A stretch of DNA of 12,933 nucleotides, taken from contig QJWF01000204.1 in NCBI GenBank assembly GCA_003235435.1, forward strand, positions 1 to 12,933, written 5' to 3'. This DNA is from Nitrosomonadales bacterium. Lineage in GTDB: Bacteria; Pseudomonadota; Gammaproteobacteria; Burkholderiales; Gallionellaceae. Below are positions 7,297-12,933 of this stretch, piece after piece. The position numbers were made by a program, and so were the translations under genes. Every line of letters begins with the position of its first letter. Positions within the stretch are counted from its first letter, which is position 1. The notes under the pieces are model-generated. The model made no database searches. It saw only the letters and a list, made by a program, of their open reading frames with translations, and was not told the origin of the DNA.

Positions 7297-9107
7297 ACCT
7301 TGGGAGCCTCCGCAGTGACTTCAACGGTGGGCTGTGCTTGTTGCCGCAAACGGATATGCAGATCGCGCAACTGCCTTTCATCAACCGCGCTCGGCGCCTG
7401 CGTCAGCAGGCATTGCGCACGCTGGGTCTTTGGAAAGGCGATCACATCGCGGATAGACTCGGCGCCGGTCATCATCGTGATGATGCGGTCCAGACCGAAA
7501 GCAAGGCCACCGTGGGGCGGTGCCCCGTACTGCAGCGCATCCAGCAGAAAGCCGAACTTCAACCGTGCCTCTTCCACACTTATGTTGAGCGCGCGGAATA
7601 CCTGTGATTGCACTGCTTCCTGATGGATACGCACCGAGCCTCCTCCAAGCTCCGAGCCATTCAGCGCCAGGTCGTATGCCTTGGCCAGACACTTTCCGGG
7701 GTCGCTCTGCAACATGGAAAGATGTTCGTCCTTGGGTGCGGTGAAGGGATGATGGCATGCTGTCCAGCGATGGTTTTCATCGTCATACTCGAACATCGGG
7801 AAGTCCACCACCCAAAGCGGCTCCCATGCATTGCCGTTGATGTAGCCTTTTTCGTGGCCGATCTTGCCGCGCAACGCGCCAAGCGCGTCGTTGACTATCT
7901 TTTCCTTGTCAGCGCCGAAGAAGATGATGTCTCCATTCTGAGCGCCGGTGCGTTCGATGATGGTCTTCAGGGCCTTCTCATGAATGTTCTTCACGATGGG
8001 CGATTGCAAACCGGTTTCGTTGGGTTGATTGACATCGTTGATCTTGATGTAGGCAAGGCCCTTGGCACCATAGATACCGACGAATTTCGTGTATTCGTCG
8101 ATCTCGCCGCGAGAGAATGCGCCGCCGCGAGGTACGCGCAATGCCGCCACGCGACCAGTTCCGGCATTGGCCACGCCGGAGAACACCTTGAACGCGACAT
8201 CTTTCACCACATCGGTGATTTCGGTCAGCTCGAGCGTGACGCGCAGGTCCGGCTTGTCGGAGCCGTAGCGTGCCATAGCCTCTGCATGAGTCATGCGCGG
8301 GAACGGATTGGGCAAGTCGACATCCATCGTTTCCTTGAATACGCTGCGGATCAATTCTTCCATCAGCGCGGTGATCTGTGTTTCGTTCAGGAACGAGGTC
8401 TCGATATCCACCTGGGTGAATTCCGGCTGGCGGTCGGCACGCAGGTCTTCGTCCCGGAAGCACTTGGTGATCTGGTAATAGCGGTCGAAGCCAGACACCA
8501 TCAACAGCTGCTTGAACAGCTGCGGCGATTGCGGCAACGCAAAGAACTCGCCCGGATGCACACGCGACGGTACCAGATAATCGCGTGCTCCTTCCGGCGT
8601 GGACTTGGTCAGCATCGGCGTTTCGATGTCGATGAAACCGCGGCTGTCCAAAAACCGGCGGAATGCCATCGTCACCTTGTAACGCAACATCAGGTTCTTT
8701 TGCATCTGCGGGCGGCGCAGGTCGATCACCCGGTGGGTCAGGCGTACCGTTTCAGACAGATTCTCATCGTCCATCTGGAACGGCGGAGTCAATGCCTGAT
8801 TCAGCACCTCGATCTCGTGGCACAGCACCTCGATCTCGCCGCTGGTGATATTCGGATTGGTGGTACCCGCCGGACGATGGCGTACCTTGCCGGTGACGCG
8901 CAACACAAACTCGCTGCGTACCGATTCGGCGATCCTGAACATTTCCGGACGATCCGGATCGCAAACTATCTGGGCCAGGCCCTCGCGATCGCGCAGGTCG
9001 ATGAAGATCACCCCGCCATGGTCGCGGCGGCGATGCGCCCAGCCGCACAAGCTGACGGTCTGGTCGAGTTGGTCGATGTTGAGTAATCCGCAGTAGTGAG
9101 TTCGCAT
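7293..9107 (-). CDS. aspS: Aspartyl-tRNA synthetase, probably non-discriminating (Asp/Asn)
   Basis: AspRS charges tRNA-Asp with aspartate. The 604-residue protein is full-length for the bacterial type. It has the N-terminal OB-fold anticodon-binding domain ([13 protein letters not shown], residues 20-32), the class II motif 2 region ([20 protein letters not shown]), the bacterial GAD insertion in the middle, and motif 3 (GLAFGLDRI), ending with [11 protein letters not shown]. Residue 30 is His and residue 81 is Gly. In Pseudomonas aeruginosa the equivalents H31 and G82 mark the non-discriminating enzyme that also charges tRNA-Asn with Asp, whereas E. coli has Leu at position 30. That predicts a GatCAB amidotransferase elsewhere in the genome. 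The start ATG at 9107 lies 39 bp after the DUF502 gene. The stop overlaps the RNase start. Confidence 0.97.
   Translation of the reverse strand: MRTHYCGLLNIDQLDQTVSLCGWAHRRRDHGGVIFIDLRDREGLAQIVCDPDRPEMFRIAESVRSEFVLRVTGKVRHRPAGTTNPNITSGEIEVLCHEIEVLNQALTPPFQMDDENLSETVRLTHRVIDLRRPQMQKNLMLRYKVTMAFRRFLDSRGFIDIETPMLTKSTPEGARDYLVPSRVHPGEFFALPQSPQLFKQLLMVSGFDRYYQITKCFRDEDLRADRQPEFTQVDIETSFLNETQITALMEELIRSVFKETMDVDLPNPFPRMTHAEAMARYGSDKPDLRVTLELTEITDVVKDVAFKVFSGVANAGTGRVAALRVPRGGAFSRGEIDEYTKFVGIYGAKGLAYIKINDVNQPNETGLQSPIVKNIHEKALKTIIERTGAQNGDIIFFGADKEKIVNDALGALRGKIGHEKGYINGNAWEPLWVVDFPMFEYDDENHRWTACHHPFTAPKDEHLSMLQSDPGKCLAKAYDLALNGSELGGGSVRIHQEAVQSQVFRALNISVEEARLKFGFLLDALQYGAPPHGGLAFGLDRIITMMTGAESIRDVIAFPKTQRAQCLLTQAPSAVDERQLRDLHIRLRQQAQPTVEVTAEAPKV
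7307..7311 (-). promoter_or_regulatory. Shine-Dalgarno (GGAGG) for the RNase gene, inside the end of aspS
   Basis: GGAGG reads on the minus strand within the last codons of aspS, 10 nt before the TTG start of the RNase gene. It supports the non-ATG start at 7296 and indicates that ribosomes ending on aspS, or binding here, can start the RNase. Confidence 0.5.
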
Positions 9108-9146
9108 GTTTCGCTTTTTAACAAACAGGGTAAATTTTGATTGGAG

Positions 9147-9773
9147 CTAATTTTGATGGGACACTGCGGGAGCCTCGGGTGATGTAACTACCCCCATGGA
9201 TACGATGGTCCTGAGTGCAACGTCCACGGTCATATCCAGTTCGATGGTATCGGATTTTCGTACCATGAAATAAAAACCGTTCACAGGACTCGGCGTGGTC
9301 GGGATGAATACTGCGACATATTCCTCGTCGAAACGATAGCTTACCTCGCCGGGAACGCTGGTCTGGAACGCCAGTGACCAAGCCTGGGGGTGAGGGTAAC
9401 GAACCAGCAGCACCTTGCGGAAAGAATTTCCCTGTCCCGACAGTATGGTATCGCTGACCTGCTTTACCCCCTTGTAAATGCTGTTCACGAAGGGAATGTG
9501 CAACAACAGGCTTTCCCAATACCTCAGCAGTTGCTGCCCTAGCACATTGCGGACCAGCATACCGGTAATGACGACAATGAGCAGTGTCAGGATGATACCC
9601 CACCCGGGGATATGGACTCCCAACAGCCTGTCCGGATGCCAGGCTTCCGGCAACAAAAGCAATGTCTGGTCCATCGTGGTTATGGTCAGGTCCAGCACCC
9701 ACAAGGTAATGCCGAGCGGAACCCAGACGAGCAGGCCTGTGATGAAGTATTTTTTCATGGAATTGTTATTCAT
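9147..9773 (-). CDS. DUF502 family inner-membrane protein
   Basis: The 208-residue product begins MNNNSMKKYFITGLLVW. Two hydrophobic segments are visible, at about residues 9-29 and 56-78. They are followed by a soluble part with family-typical runs: VLGQQLLRYWESLL, IPFVNSIYKGVKQVSDT and VFIPTTPSPVNGFY. These are hallmarks of DUF502, widespread in betaproteobacteria and often encoded just before aspS; its molecular role is not established. The frame extends upstream to a TTG at 9845 inside the fmdB-like gene, but ATG at 9773 leaves a clean 26-bp gap. The ATG at 9758 (MKKYF) is an equally possible start giving 203 residues. Neither has a clear Shine-Dalgarno. Confidence 0.88.
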   Translation of the reverse strand: MNNNSMKKYFITGLLVWVPLGITLWVLDLTITTMDQTLLLLPEAWHPDRLLGVHIPGWGIILTLLIVVITGMLVRNVLGQQLLRYWESLLLHIPFVNSIYKGVKQVSDTILSGQGNSFRKVLLVRYPHPQAWSLAFQTSVPGEVSYRFDEEYVAVFIPTTPSPVNGFYFMVRKSDTIELDMTVDVALRTIVSMGVVTSPEAPAVSHQN

Positions 9774-9799
9774 GAAATTGCAGAATCGTGCTTGCCTGC

Positions 9800-10063
9800 T
9801 CAACTCGCTAGCGGGCAAGAACCGTTGCTGGCACAGGGCGCGCAACCCGGTTCAGCCTTGGGTGCCGTCTTTGGTGGGGGGCCGTTCTTGAAGTCGGTCT
9901 CATAATATCCACCGCCCTTCAACTGAAAACCGGCGGCAGTCAATTGCTTGGAAAATGTCTGCTTGCCACATTCGGGGCAAGTGGTAAGCGGTGTATCGTT
10001 GATCTTCTGCATCACATCCTGCTTCAAACCGCAACTATCGCATGCATAAGTGTAAATTGGCAT
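9800..10063 (-). CDS. FmdB-family zinc-ribbon protein
   Basis: This 87-residue protein starts MPIYTYACDSCG and has two Cys pairs, C8-x2-C11 and C29-x2-C32, that form the single zinc ribbon of the FmdB/CxxC_CXXC_SSSS family. The KQ-TFSKQLTAAGFQLKGGGYYETDFK stretch is typical. The C-terminal tail adds C74, C77 and C83, a second possible metal site of uncertain meaning. Members of this family are assumed regulators or small metal-binding proteins with no firmly assigned role. It is the first gene of the compact minus-strand run; the start has a strong Shine-Dalgarno (AGGAGGAGG) and a perfect -10 box sits upstream. The DUF502 gene follows after 26 bp. Confidence 0.9.
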   Translation of the reverse strand: MPIYTYACDSCGLKQDVMQKINDTPLTTCPECGKQTFSKQLTAAGFQLKGGGYYETDFKNGPPPKTAPKAEPGCAPCASNGSCPLAS

Positions 10064-10065
10064 AG

Positions 10066-10074
10066 CCTCCTCCT
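10066..10074 (-). promoter_or_regulatory. Shine-Dalgarno (AGGAGGAGG) of the fmdB-like gene
   Basis: AGGAGGAGG on the minus strand ends 2 nt before the ATG at 10063; the AGGAGG register at 10069-10074 gives a 5-nt spacing. It is the strongest ribosome binding site in the window and fixes this start. Confidence 0.75.
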
Positions 10075-10096
10075 GGGAGAAATTTCAAAGGCGCGC

Positions 10097-10102
10097 ATTA
10101 TA
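10097..10102 (-). promoter_or_regulatory. -10 box (TATAAT) of the fmdB-DUF502-aspS operon
   Basis: A perfect TATAAT reads on the minus strand here, placing transcription start near 10090 with an untranslated leader of roughly 27 nt before the fmdB-like gene. No good -35 box stands at 16-18 bp spacing (TGCGAT at 17 bp), so an activator or weak sigma-70 contact is possible. No promoter of similar quality was noticed inside the run of ten genes. Confidence 0.55.
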
Positions 10103-10167
10103 ACCGAGAGGGGCATGGCATCGCATCCATACAGAGCAATTAATCTTGCTACAGCAGGGACGATTTG

Positions 10168-10284
10168 ATGCCGCAACTGGAAAACGAGATCCGTTCCTTC
10201 AATCACATCCGGTACGTTGCGGATGTTAACCAGATCACGCTCTTGCCGCCTGACGCCTGGATGCGTCGCTTGAATCACGGGTGA
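10168..10284 (+). CDS. Possible 38-codon small ORF or leader peptide
   Basis: ATG at 10168 opens a 38-codon frame (MPQLENEIRSF... to RRLNHG) preceded by AGGGA about 7 nt upstream. It ends 50 bp before the SUMF1-like gene. I do not recognise the sequence, and a frame of this length can occur by chance; it is listed only because of the possible ribosome site and its position as a leader. Confidence 0.15.
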   Translation: MPQLENEIRSFNHIRYVADVNQITLLPPDAWMRRLNHG

Positions 10285-10298
10285 TATCGTGTGAGAAT
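10270..10298 (+). promoter_or_regulatory. Candidate sigma-70 promoter of the heme-SUMF1 pair
   Basis: TTGAAT (10270-10275), a 17-bp spacer and GAGAAT (10293-10298) match the -35/-10 consensus at four positions each. Transcription would start near 10305, about 30 nt before the chosen ATG. The match is weak. Confidence 0.25.
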
Positions 10299-10334
10299 GC
10301 CAGCCTTCAGATTTTCCATTGTGACCACAGCAAA

Positions 10335-11399
10335 ATGTCATCAATCAACCTTTCCCATATCACCCATTTGATCATGGTTTTGTCAGCCCTGTGTTTCAGC
10401 ACCACTGATTCCGCAGCAGAAGAGACGCCCCTGGCCAAGTACCAGCATTCCATCCAGGCGTCCGAATCATGCGATGCGTGCCACGAAAAGAACCAGGTGA
10501 ACATATTCAAATCCAGCATGGCCAACGACTGCTTGGAATGCCATTCATCCGGCGAAAACGATTCGGCAATAAGTGTTGCGGAAAAAGAAGACAAGAAGTA
10601 CACCGACCCCTATGCCGACAGGCTCAAAATAGCACCGCCACCCGAAGTGAATGCAGGCATGAGTGTCCCGATGTATTACAGCGATACGCGGATCGGCAAA
10701 GAGCCCAATGAGATGATACTTATCCCCGCAGGAAAATTCATACGCGGCTCCAACAACCGACTGCCCGATGAGGGTCCGGAATACGAAGCCGAGACCAAAG
10801 CGTTCTGGATAGACAAATACGAAGTCACCAACCTGCAATACAAGCAATTCATTTACGCAACAAACCGAAAATCACCCAAGCATTTCCGCAACCGCACTTA
10901 TCCGGAAGGCAAGGTCGACCACCCTGTCGTTTTCGTCTCCTGGTACGATGCTTACGACTACTGCAAGTGGGCAGGCAAGCGCCTGCCGACTGACATAGAA
11001 TGGGAAAAAGCGGCGCGGGGAACTGACGGAAGAAATTATCCGTGGGGGGACGAATTTGATGTGAACAAGGTCAATTCTCCGGTACGCTGGTCCACACTCC
11101 ACATGCAGGGTGACACTACGCCGGTAGGATCTTTCGAAGCAGGCAAAAGTCCTTACGGTTTGTACGACATGTCCGGAAACGTTTGGGAATGGACTGACTC
11201 CTGGTACACGCAATACCCCGGCAACAAATGGCCCAGTGAAAATTACGGCGAGTTGTACAAGGTCTTGAAAGGCGGATCGTGGTGGGACTGTTCGTTCTAC
11301 CAGTGCGGTGTTTCAGCACCATCTTTCAATCGCAGTTATTTCAAACAGAATATAAAGAACTCCAGTTTCGGTTTCCGGTGCGCTAAAGATGACAAATAA
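10335..11399 (+). CDS. Secreted diheme protein with SUMF1/FGE-sulfatase domain
   Basis: With ATG at 10335 this is 354 residues. A signal peptide (about 1-28, ending near DSAAEE) sends it to the periplasm. Two c-type heme motifs follow 15 residues apart: CDACH (46-50) and CLECH (66-70). After a Pro-rich linker, a formylglycine-generating-enzyme-like domain runs from about 125 to the end, with MILIPAGKFIRGS, WIDKYEVTNLQYKQF, VSWYDAYDYCKWAGKRLPT, EWEKAARG, YPWGDEFD, GLYDMSGNVWEWT, VLKGGSWWD and SFGFRCA. Cys319 and Cys324 have the C-x4-C spacing of the active-site pair in FGE, but flanking spacing differs by one residue. The SUMF1 fold is also used by proteins without FGE activity (NirV, EgtB, PvdO), so the reaction is unknown. 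A GTG at 10281 would add 18 unconvincing residues. The last 11 bp overlap the paralogous gene downstream. Confidence 0.85.
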   Translation: MSSINLSHITHLIMVLSALCFSTTDSAAEETPLAKYQHSIQASESCDACHEKNQVNIFKSSMANDCLECHSSGENDSAISVAEKEDKKYTDPYADRLKIAPPPEVNAGMSVPMYYSDTRIGKEPNEMILIPAGKFIRGSNNRLPDEGPEYEAETKAFWIDKYEVTNLQYKQFIYATNRKSPKHFRNRTYPEGKVDHPVVFVSWYDAYDYCKWAGKRLPTDIEWEKAARGTDGRNYPWGDEFDVNKVNSPVRWSTLHMQGDTTPVGSFEAGKSPYGLYDMSGNVWEWTDSWYTQYPGNKWPSENYGELYKVLKGGSWWDCSFYQCGVSAPSFNRSYFKQNIKNSSFGFRCAKDDK

Positions 11400-12363
11400 A
11401 CATATATATGGTGGTATATTTTGCATGGTGCTGGCGGGCGGCATCACGCTGTCCGCGGAAGTAGGCGCCGCAGAGCAGCCTGTCGATGATGGCATGGTGT
11501 TGATCCCTGCCGGCGAATTCAAGATGGGCAGCGACAAGGAGGAGAACCTCGCCATGTGGCGGGGTGCCAATGACCTCAATCCTTATGGATTCAATGACCG
11601 CCTGTATGTCGATGAGAGGCCGATGCATAAAGTTACGCTTCCGGCATTCAAGATCGACAAATACGAAGTCACCAATGCCCAATACCGCGAATTCGTGATT
11701 GCCACCCGGCATCGCATACCTTTCATGTGGGGAAGAAATGGCTACAATTACAGTATCGATTATCTCAGCTACCTGCCATTGAAAGATCTGCGCCAGATCG
11801 CAACAGACAAATTCAGGCTGGACATGGATGTCACCACGATGACCCAAAAGTCGCTGCTTGCAGAACTGCAAAAAATCAATGAGAAACGAGACACCATGCC
11901 GGTAACGGCCGTAACATGGTTCGATGCAAGCAGTTATTGCAAGTGGTCGAGGAAACGCCTGCCGACAGAGGCGGAATGGGAAAAAGCCGCGCGCGGACCG
12001 CAAGGTTTTGAGTATCCATGGGGAAACAAATGGGATCAAACAAAAATCAACACCATGTCAGAAGATGACGAAGCGCCCTATTCGCCAATCGGGTCCTACC
12101 CGGGTGATGTGTCGGCCTATGGTGTCTACGATTTGGCAGCCAACGTCTCTGAATGGGTAGACGACTGGTATGATGCCTATCCCGGCTCCACATCCGAAAG
12201 CAGATTCTTCGGCAAAACCCAGCGTGTAGTACGCGGTGGAATGGCAAGCTCCGGCCATTATGATTCGCTCAGCGTGGTATTCCGCGCCGCAAAGCGCAAC
12301 CACTTATTCCCGAGCACGGCGCTGATCGACCTTGGGTTCAGATGCGCCAGGGATGTCAAATAG
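11389..12363 (+). CDS. Secreted SUMF1/FGE-sulfatase-domain protein, paralogue of the upstream gene
   Basis: The 324-residue product has a signal peptide (about 1-27, ending near VGAAEQ) and no heme motif. The SUMF1-type domain fills the rest: MVLIPAGEFKMGS, FKIDKYEVTNAQYREF, VTWFDASSYCKWSRKRLPT, EWEKAARG, YPWGNKWD, GVYDLAANVSEWVDDW, VVRGGMASSG and DLGFRCARD. Where FGE enzymes have the catalytic cysteines, this protein has none (RGGMASSGHYDSLSVVFRA), so FGE-type chemistry is unlikely. Compared with its neighbour it has about 45-50 extra residues at roughly 118-166, probably helical, between the EVTN and WFDA blocks. A 20-nt stretch is identical in both genes (10812-10831 and 11656-11675), consistent with a tandem duplication. 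Its start lies inside the end of the upstream gene (11-bp overlap), so the two are probably co-translated and may form a complex. Confidence 0.86.
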   Translation: MTNKHIYGGIFCMVLAGGITLSAEVGAAEQPVDDGMVLIPAGEFKMGSDKEENLAMWRGANDLNPYGFNDRLYVDERPMHKVTLPAFKIDKYEVTNAQYREFVIATRHRIPFMWGRNGYNYSIDYLSYLPLKDLRQIATDKFRLDMDVTTMTQKSLLAELQKINEKRDTMPVTAVTWFDASSYCKWSRKRLPTEAEWEKAARGPQGFEYPWGNKWDQTKINTMSEDDEAPYSPIGSYPGDVSAYGVYDLAANVSEWVDDWYDAYPGSTSESRFFGKTQRVVRGGMASSGHYDSLSVVFRAAKRNHLFPSTALIDLGFRCARDVK

Positions 12364-12674
12364 GTCCGTCGAAGCAGCACATGGCAGATCAAGCACTGCG
12401 GAAACCAGAGTTGAATGGCTAATTTGCAAATGCTTCCGCAAACAAATGAATGTCAATTGGAGGAGGCAGTCCAGCCCGCCCCTTAAATTCCCACAACAGG
12501 TGTAATCCAGCCGTCGTGCTGCAAAAAAGCGCCAGAAACAATTCCCGATCTGCAACCCATGTCTGAAACGGCGCACCATCAGTCCATGCTACAACCCGCG
12601 TTGTTTTTGCCGAAAGCAATCAGACGTGTGAGCCAAGCCGGATCGTCGATTCATCAAGGTATGTCCTGCGGTGC
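12364..12674. other. 311-bp intergenic region between convergent genes
   Basis: No convincing gene, RNA or intrinsic terminator was seen. The minus strand has a TTG-started 66-codon frame (12619 to 12419) and an overlapping 91-codon frame that runs into the SUMF1 gene. Neither has a Shine-Dalgarno or a recognisable sequence. A palindrome ATTTGCAAAT lies at 12422-12431. The stretch may contain a degraded gene remnant, but this cannot be shown by eye. Confidence 0.4.
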
Positions 12675-12933
12675 TCACCTTTTGCGCCGGTAAACTGTCG
12701 AATCCCCGTTTTCTGTCAAGGTCAACTTGCCGCTTACATACCGATAGGGGATCGCCAAATCACCCCGTTTCCCCTTTAGCTGAATATAGTCTCCGGATGA
12801 AACGGCATAATAGTATTTCTTTCCGTGGTAGATGACGGTGCCGTCCTTCCTGAAAGTGAGCTTGGTTCCGTGCACATTCTGCCAGGTTCCGGCCAGCAAA
12901 GCAGACGTCAGTTTATTTGCGGCAAGGCTGTTG
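12675..12933 (-). CDS. C-terminal part of a small beta-rich (lipocalin-like) protein, 5' end outside window
   Basis: The frame is open from the right edge (first full codon 12932-12930) to a TGA at 12675-12677, giving 85 residues. A TTG within it at 12899 is not needed as a start, because the frame continues upstream into the window edge. The pattern LAGTWQNVHGTKLTFRKDG, then YYAVSSGDYIQLKG, YRYVSGKLTLTENGDS and a basic end RRKR, resembles small lipocalin-like domains that begin with GTW and alternate short strands with Gly turns. Many such domains sit in secreted lipoproteins, but the N-terminus that would show a signal peptide is missing. The function is unknown. Confidence 0.7.
   Translation of the reverse strand, partial: NSLAANKLTSALLAGTWQNVHGTKLTFRKDGTVIYHGKKYYYAVSSGDYIQLKGKRGDLAIPYRYVSGKLTLTENGDSTVYRRKR

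Larger units (their letters stand above)
10064..10334. other. Divergent intergenic region between fmdB operon and heme-SUMF1 unit
   Basis: This 271-bp stretch separates the minus-strand fmdB operon from the plus-strand SUMF1 pair and should hold both promoters. The minus promoter is clear (TATAAT near 10100). The plus promoter is only a weak candidate near 10270-10298. A minus-strand frame across 10024-10344 overlaps the fmdB gene and looks like no known protein, so it was not called. A 38-codon plus-strand frame lies at 10168-10284. Confidence 0.6.

Noticed and set aside
7608..9086. 492-codon plus-strand frame opposite aspS
   Set aside because: It is fully antisense to a clear, full-length aspartyl-tRNA synthetase and has no recognisable domain; it is a codon-bias shadow.
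9774..9845. TTG-started extension of the DUF502 gene
   Set aside because: It overlaps the fmdB-like gene and adds residues not typical of the family.
10812..11675. 20-nt identical repeat in the two SUMF1 genes
   Set aside because: The repeat falls on the conserved DKYEVTN codons of paralogous genes, so it reflects duplication and not a mobile or attachment repeat.
12419..12619. 66-codon TTG-started minus-strand frame
   Set aside because: It has no Shine-Dalgarno, a stop directly upstream, and no recognised sequence; it was not called as a gene.

Overview
The window suggests a Gram-negative betaproteobacterium, most likely of the Nitrosomonadales/Gallionellaceae type. The clues are a DUF502 gene next to an FmdB-family zinc ribbon and aspS, moderate GC content, and several periplasmic c-type heme proteins. 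This placement is an inference from gene order and protein style, not from a marker gene.

Region 1 (10063 down to 1821, minus strand) is a very compact ten-gene run. In order of transcription it holds: an FmdB-like zinc ribbon, a DUF502 membrane protein, aspS, a secreted guanyl-specific RNase of the RNase Sa/barnase family, a barstar-family inhibitor, nudB, a coiled-coil protein with a cyclic-nucleotide-binding domain, nadA, a YbhP-like endonuclease/exonuclease/phosphatase, and a ClsB-like cardiolipin synthase. Neighbours are separated by 0-39 bp or overlap by 4-14 bp. A perfect TATAAT lies about 34 bp upstream of the first gene, followed by a strong Shine-Dalgarno. The run mixes housekeeping functions (tRNA charging, folate, NAD, cardiolipin) with an RNase/inhibitor pair.

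Region 2 (1740 to the left edge, minus strand) is a large membrane sensor protein. Its periplasmic domain carries one c-type heme motif, and GGDEF and EAL domains follow for cyclic-di-GMP turnover. It continues past base 1.

Region 3 (10335 to 12363, plus strand, divergent from region 1) is a two-gene unit of paralogous secreted proteins with formylglycine-generating-enzyme-like (SUMF1/FGE-sulfatase) domains. The first carries two CxxCH heme sites in front of the domain. The second has no heme and contains a large internal insertion. Their function is unknown and they are the least conventional part of the window.

Region 4 is a 311-bp gap with no convincing gene, followed by the C-terminal end of a small beta-rich protein on the minus strand that enters from the right edge.

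The main points of interest are the RNase/barstar pair translationally coupled between aspS and nudB, the diheme-SUMF1 fusion with a C-x4-C pair resembling the FGE active site, the heme-sensing c-di-GMP enzyme, and an AspRS with the residues expected of a non-discriminating enzyme.
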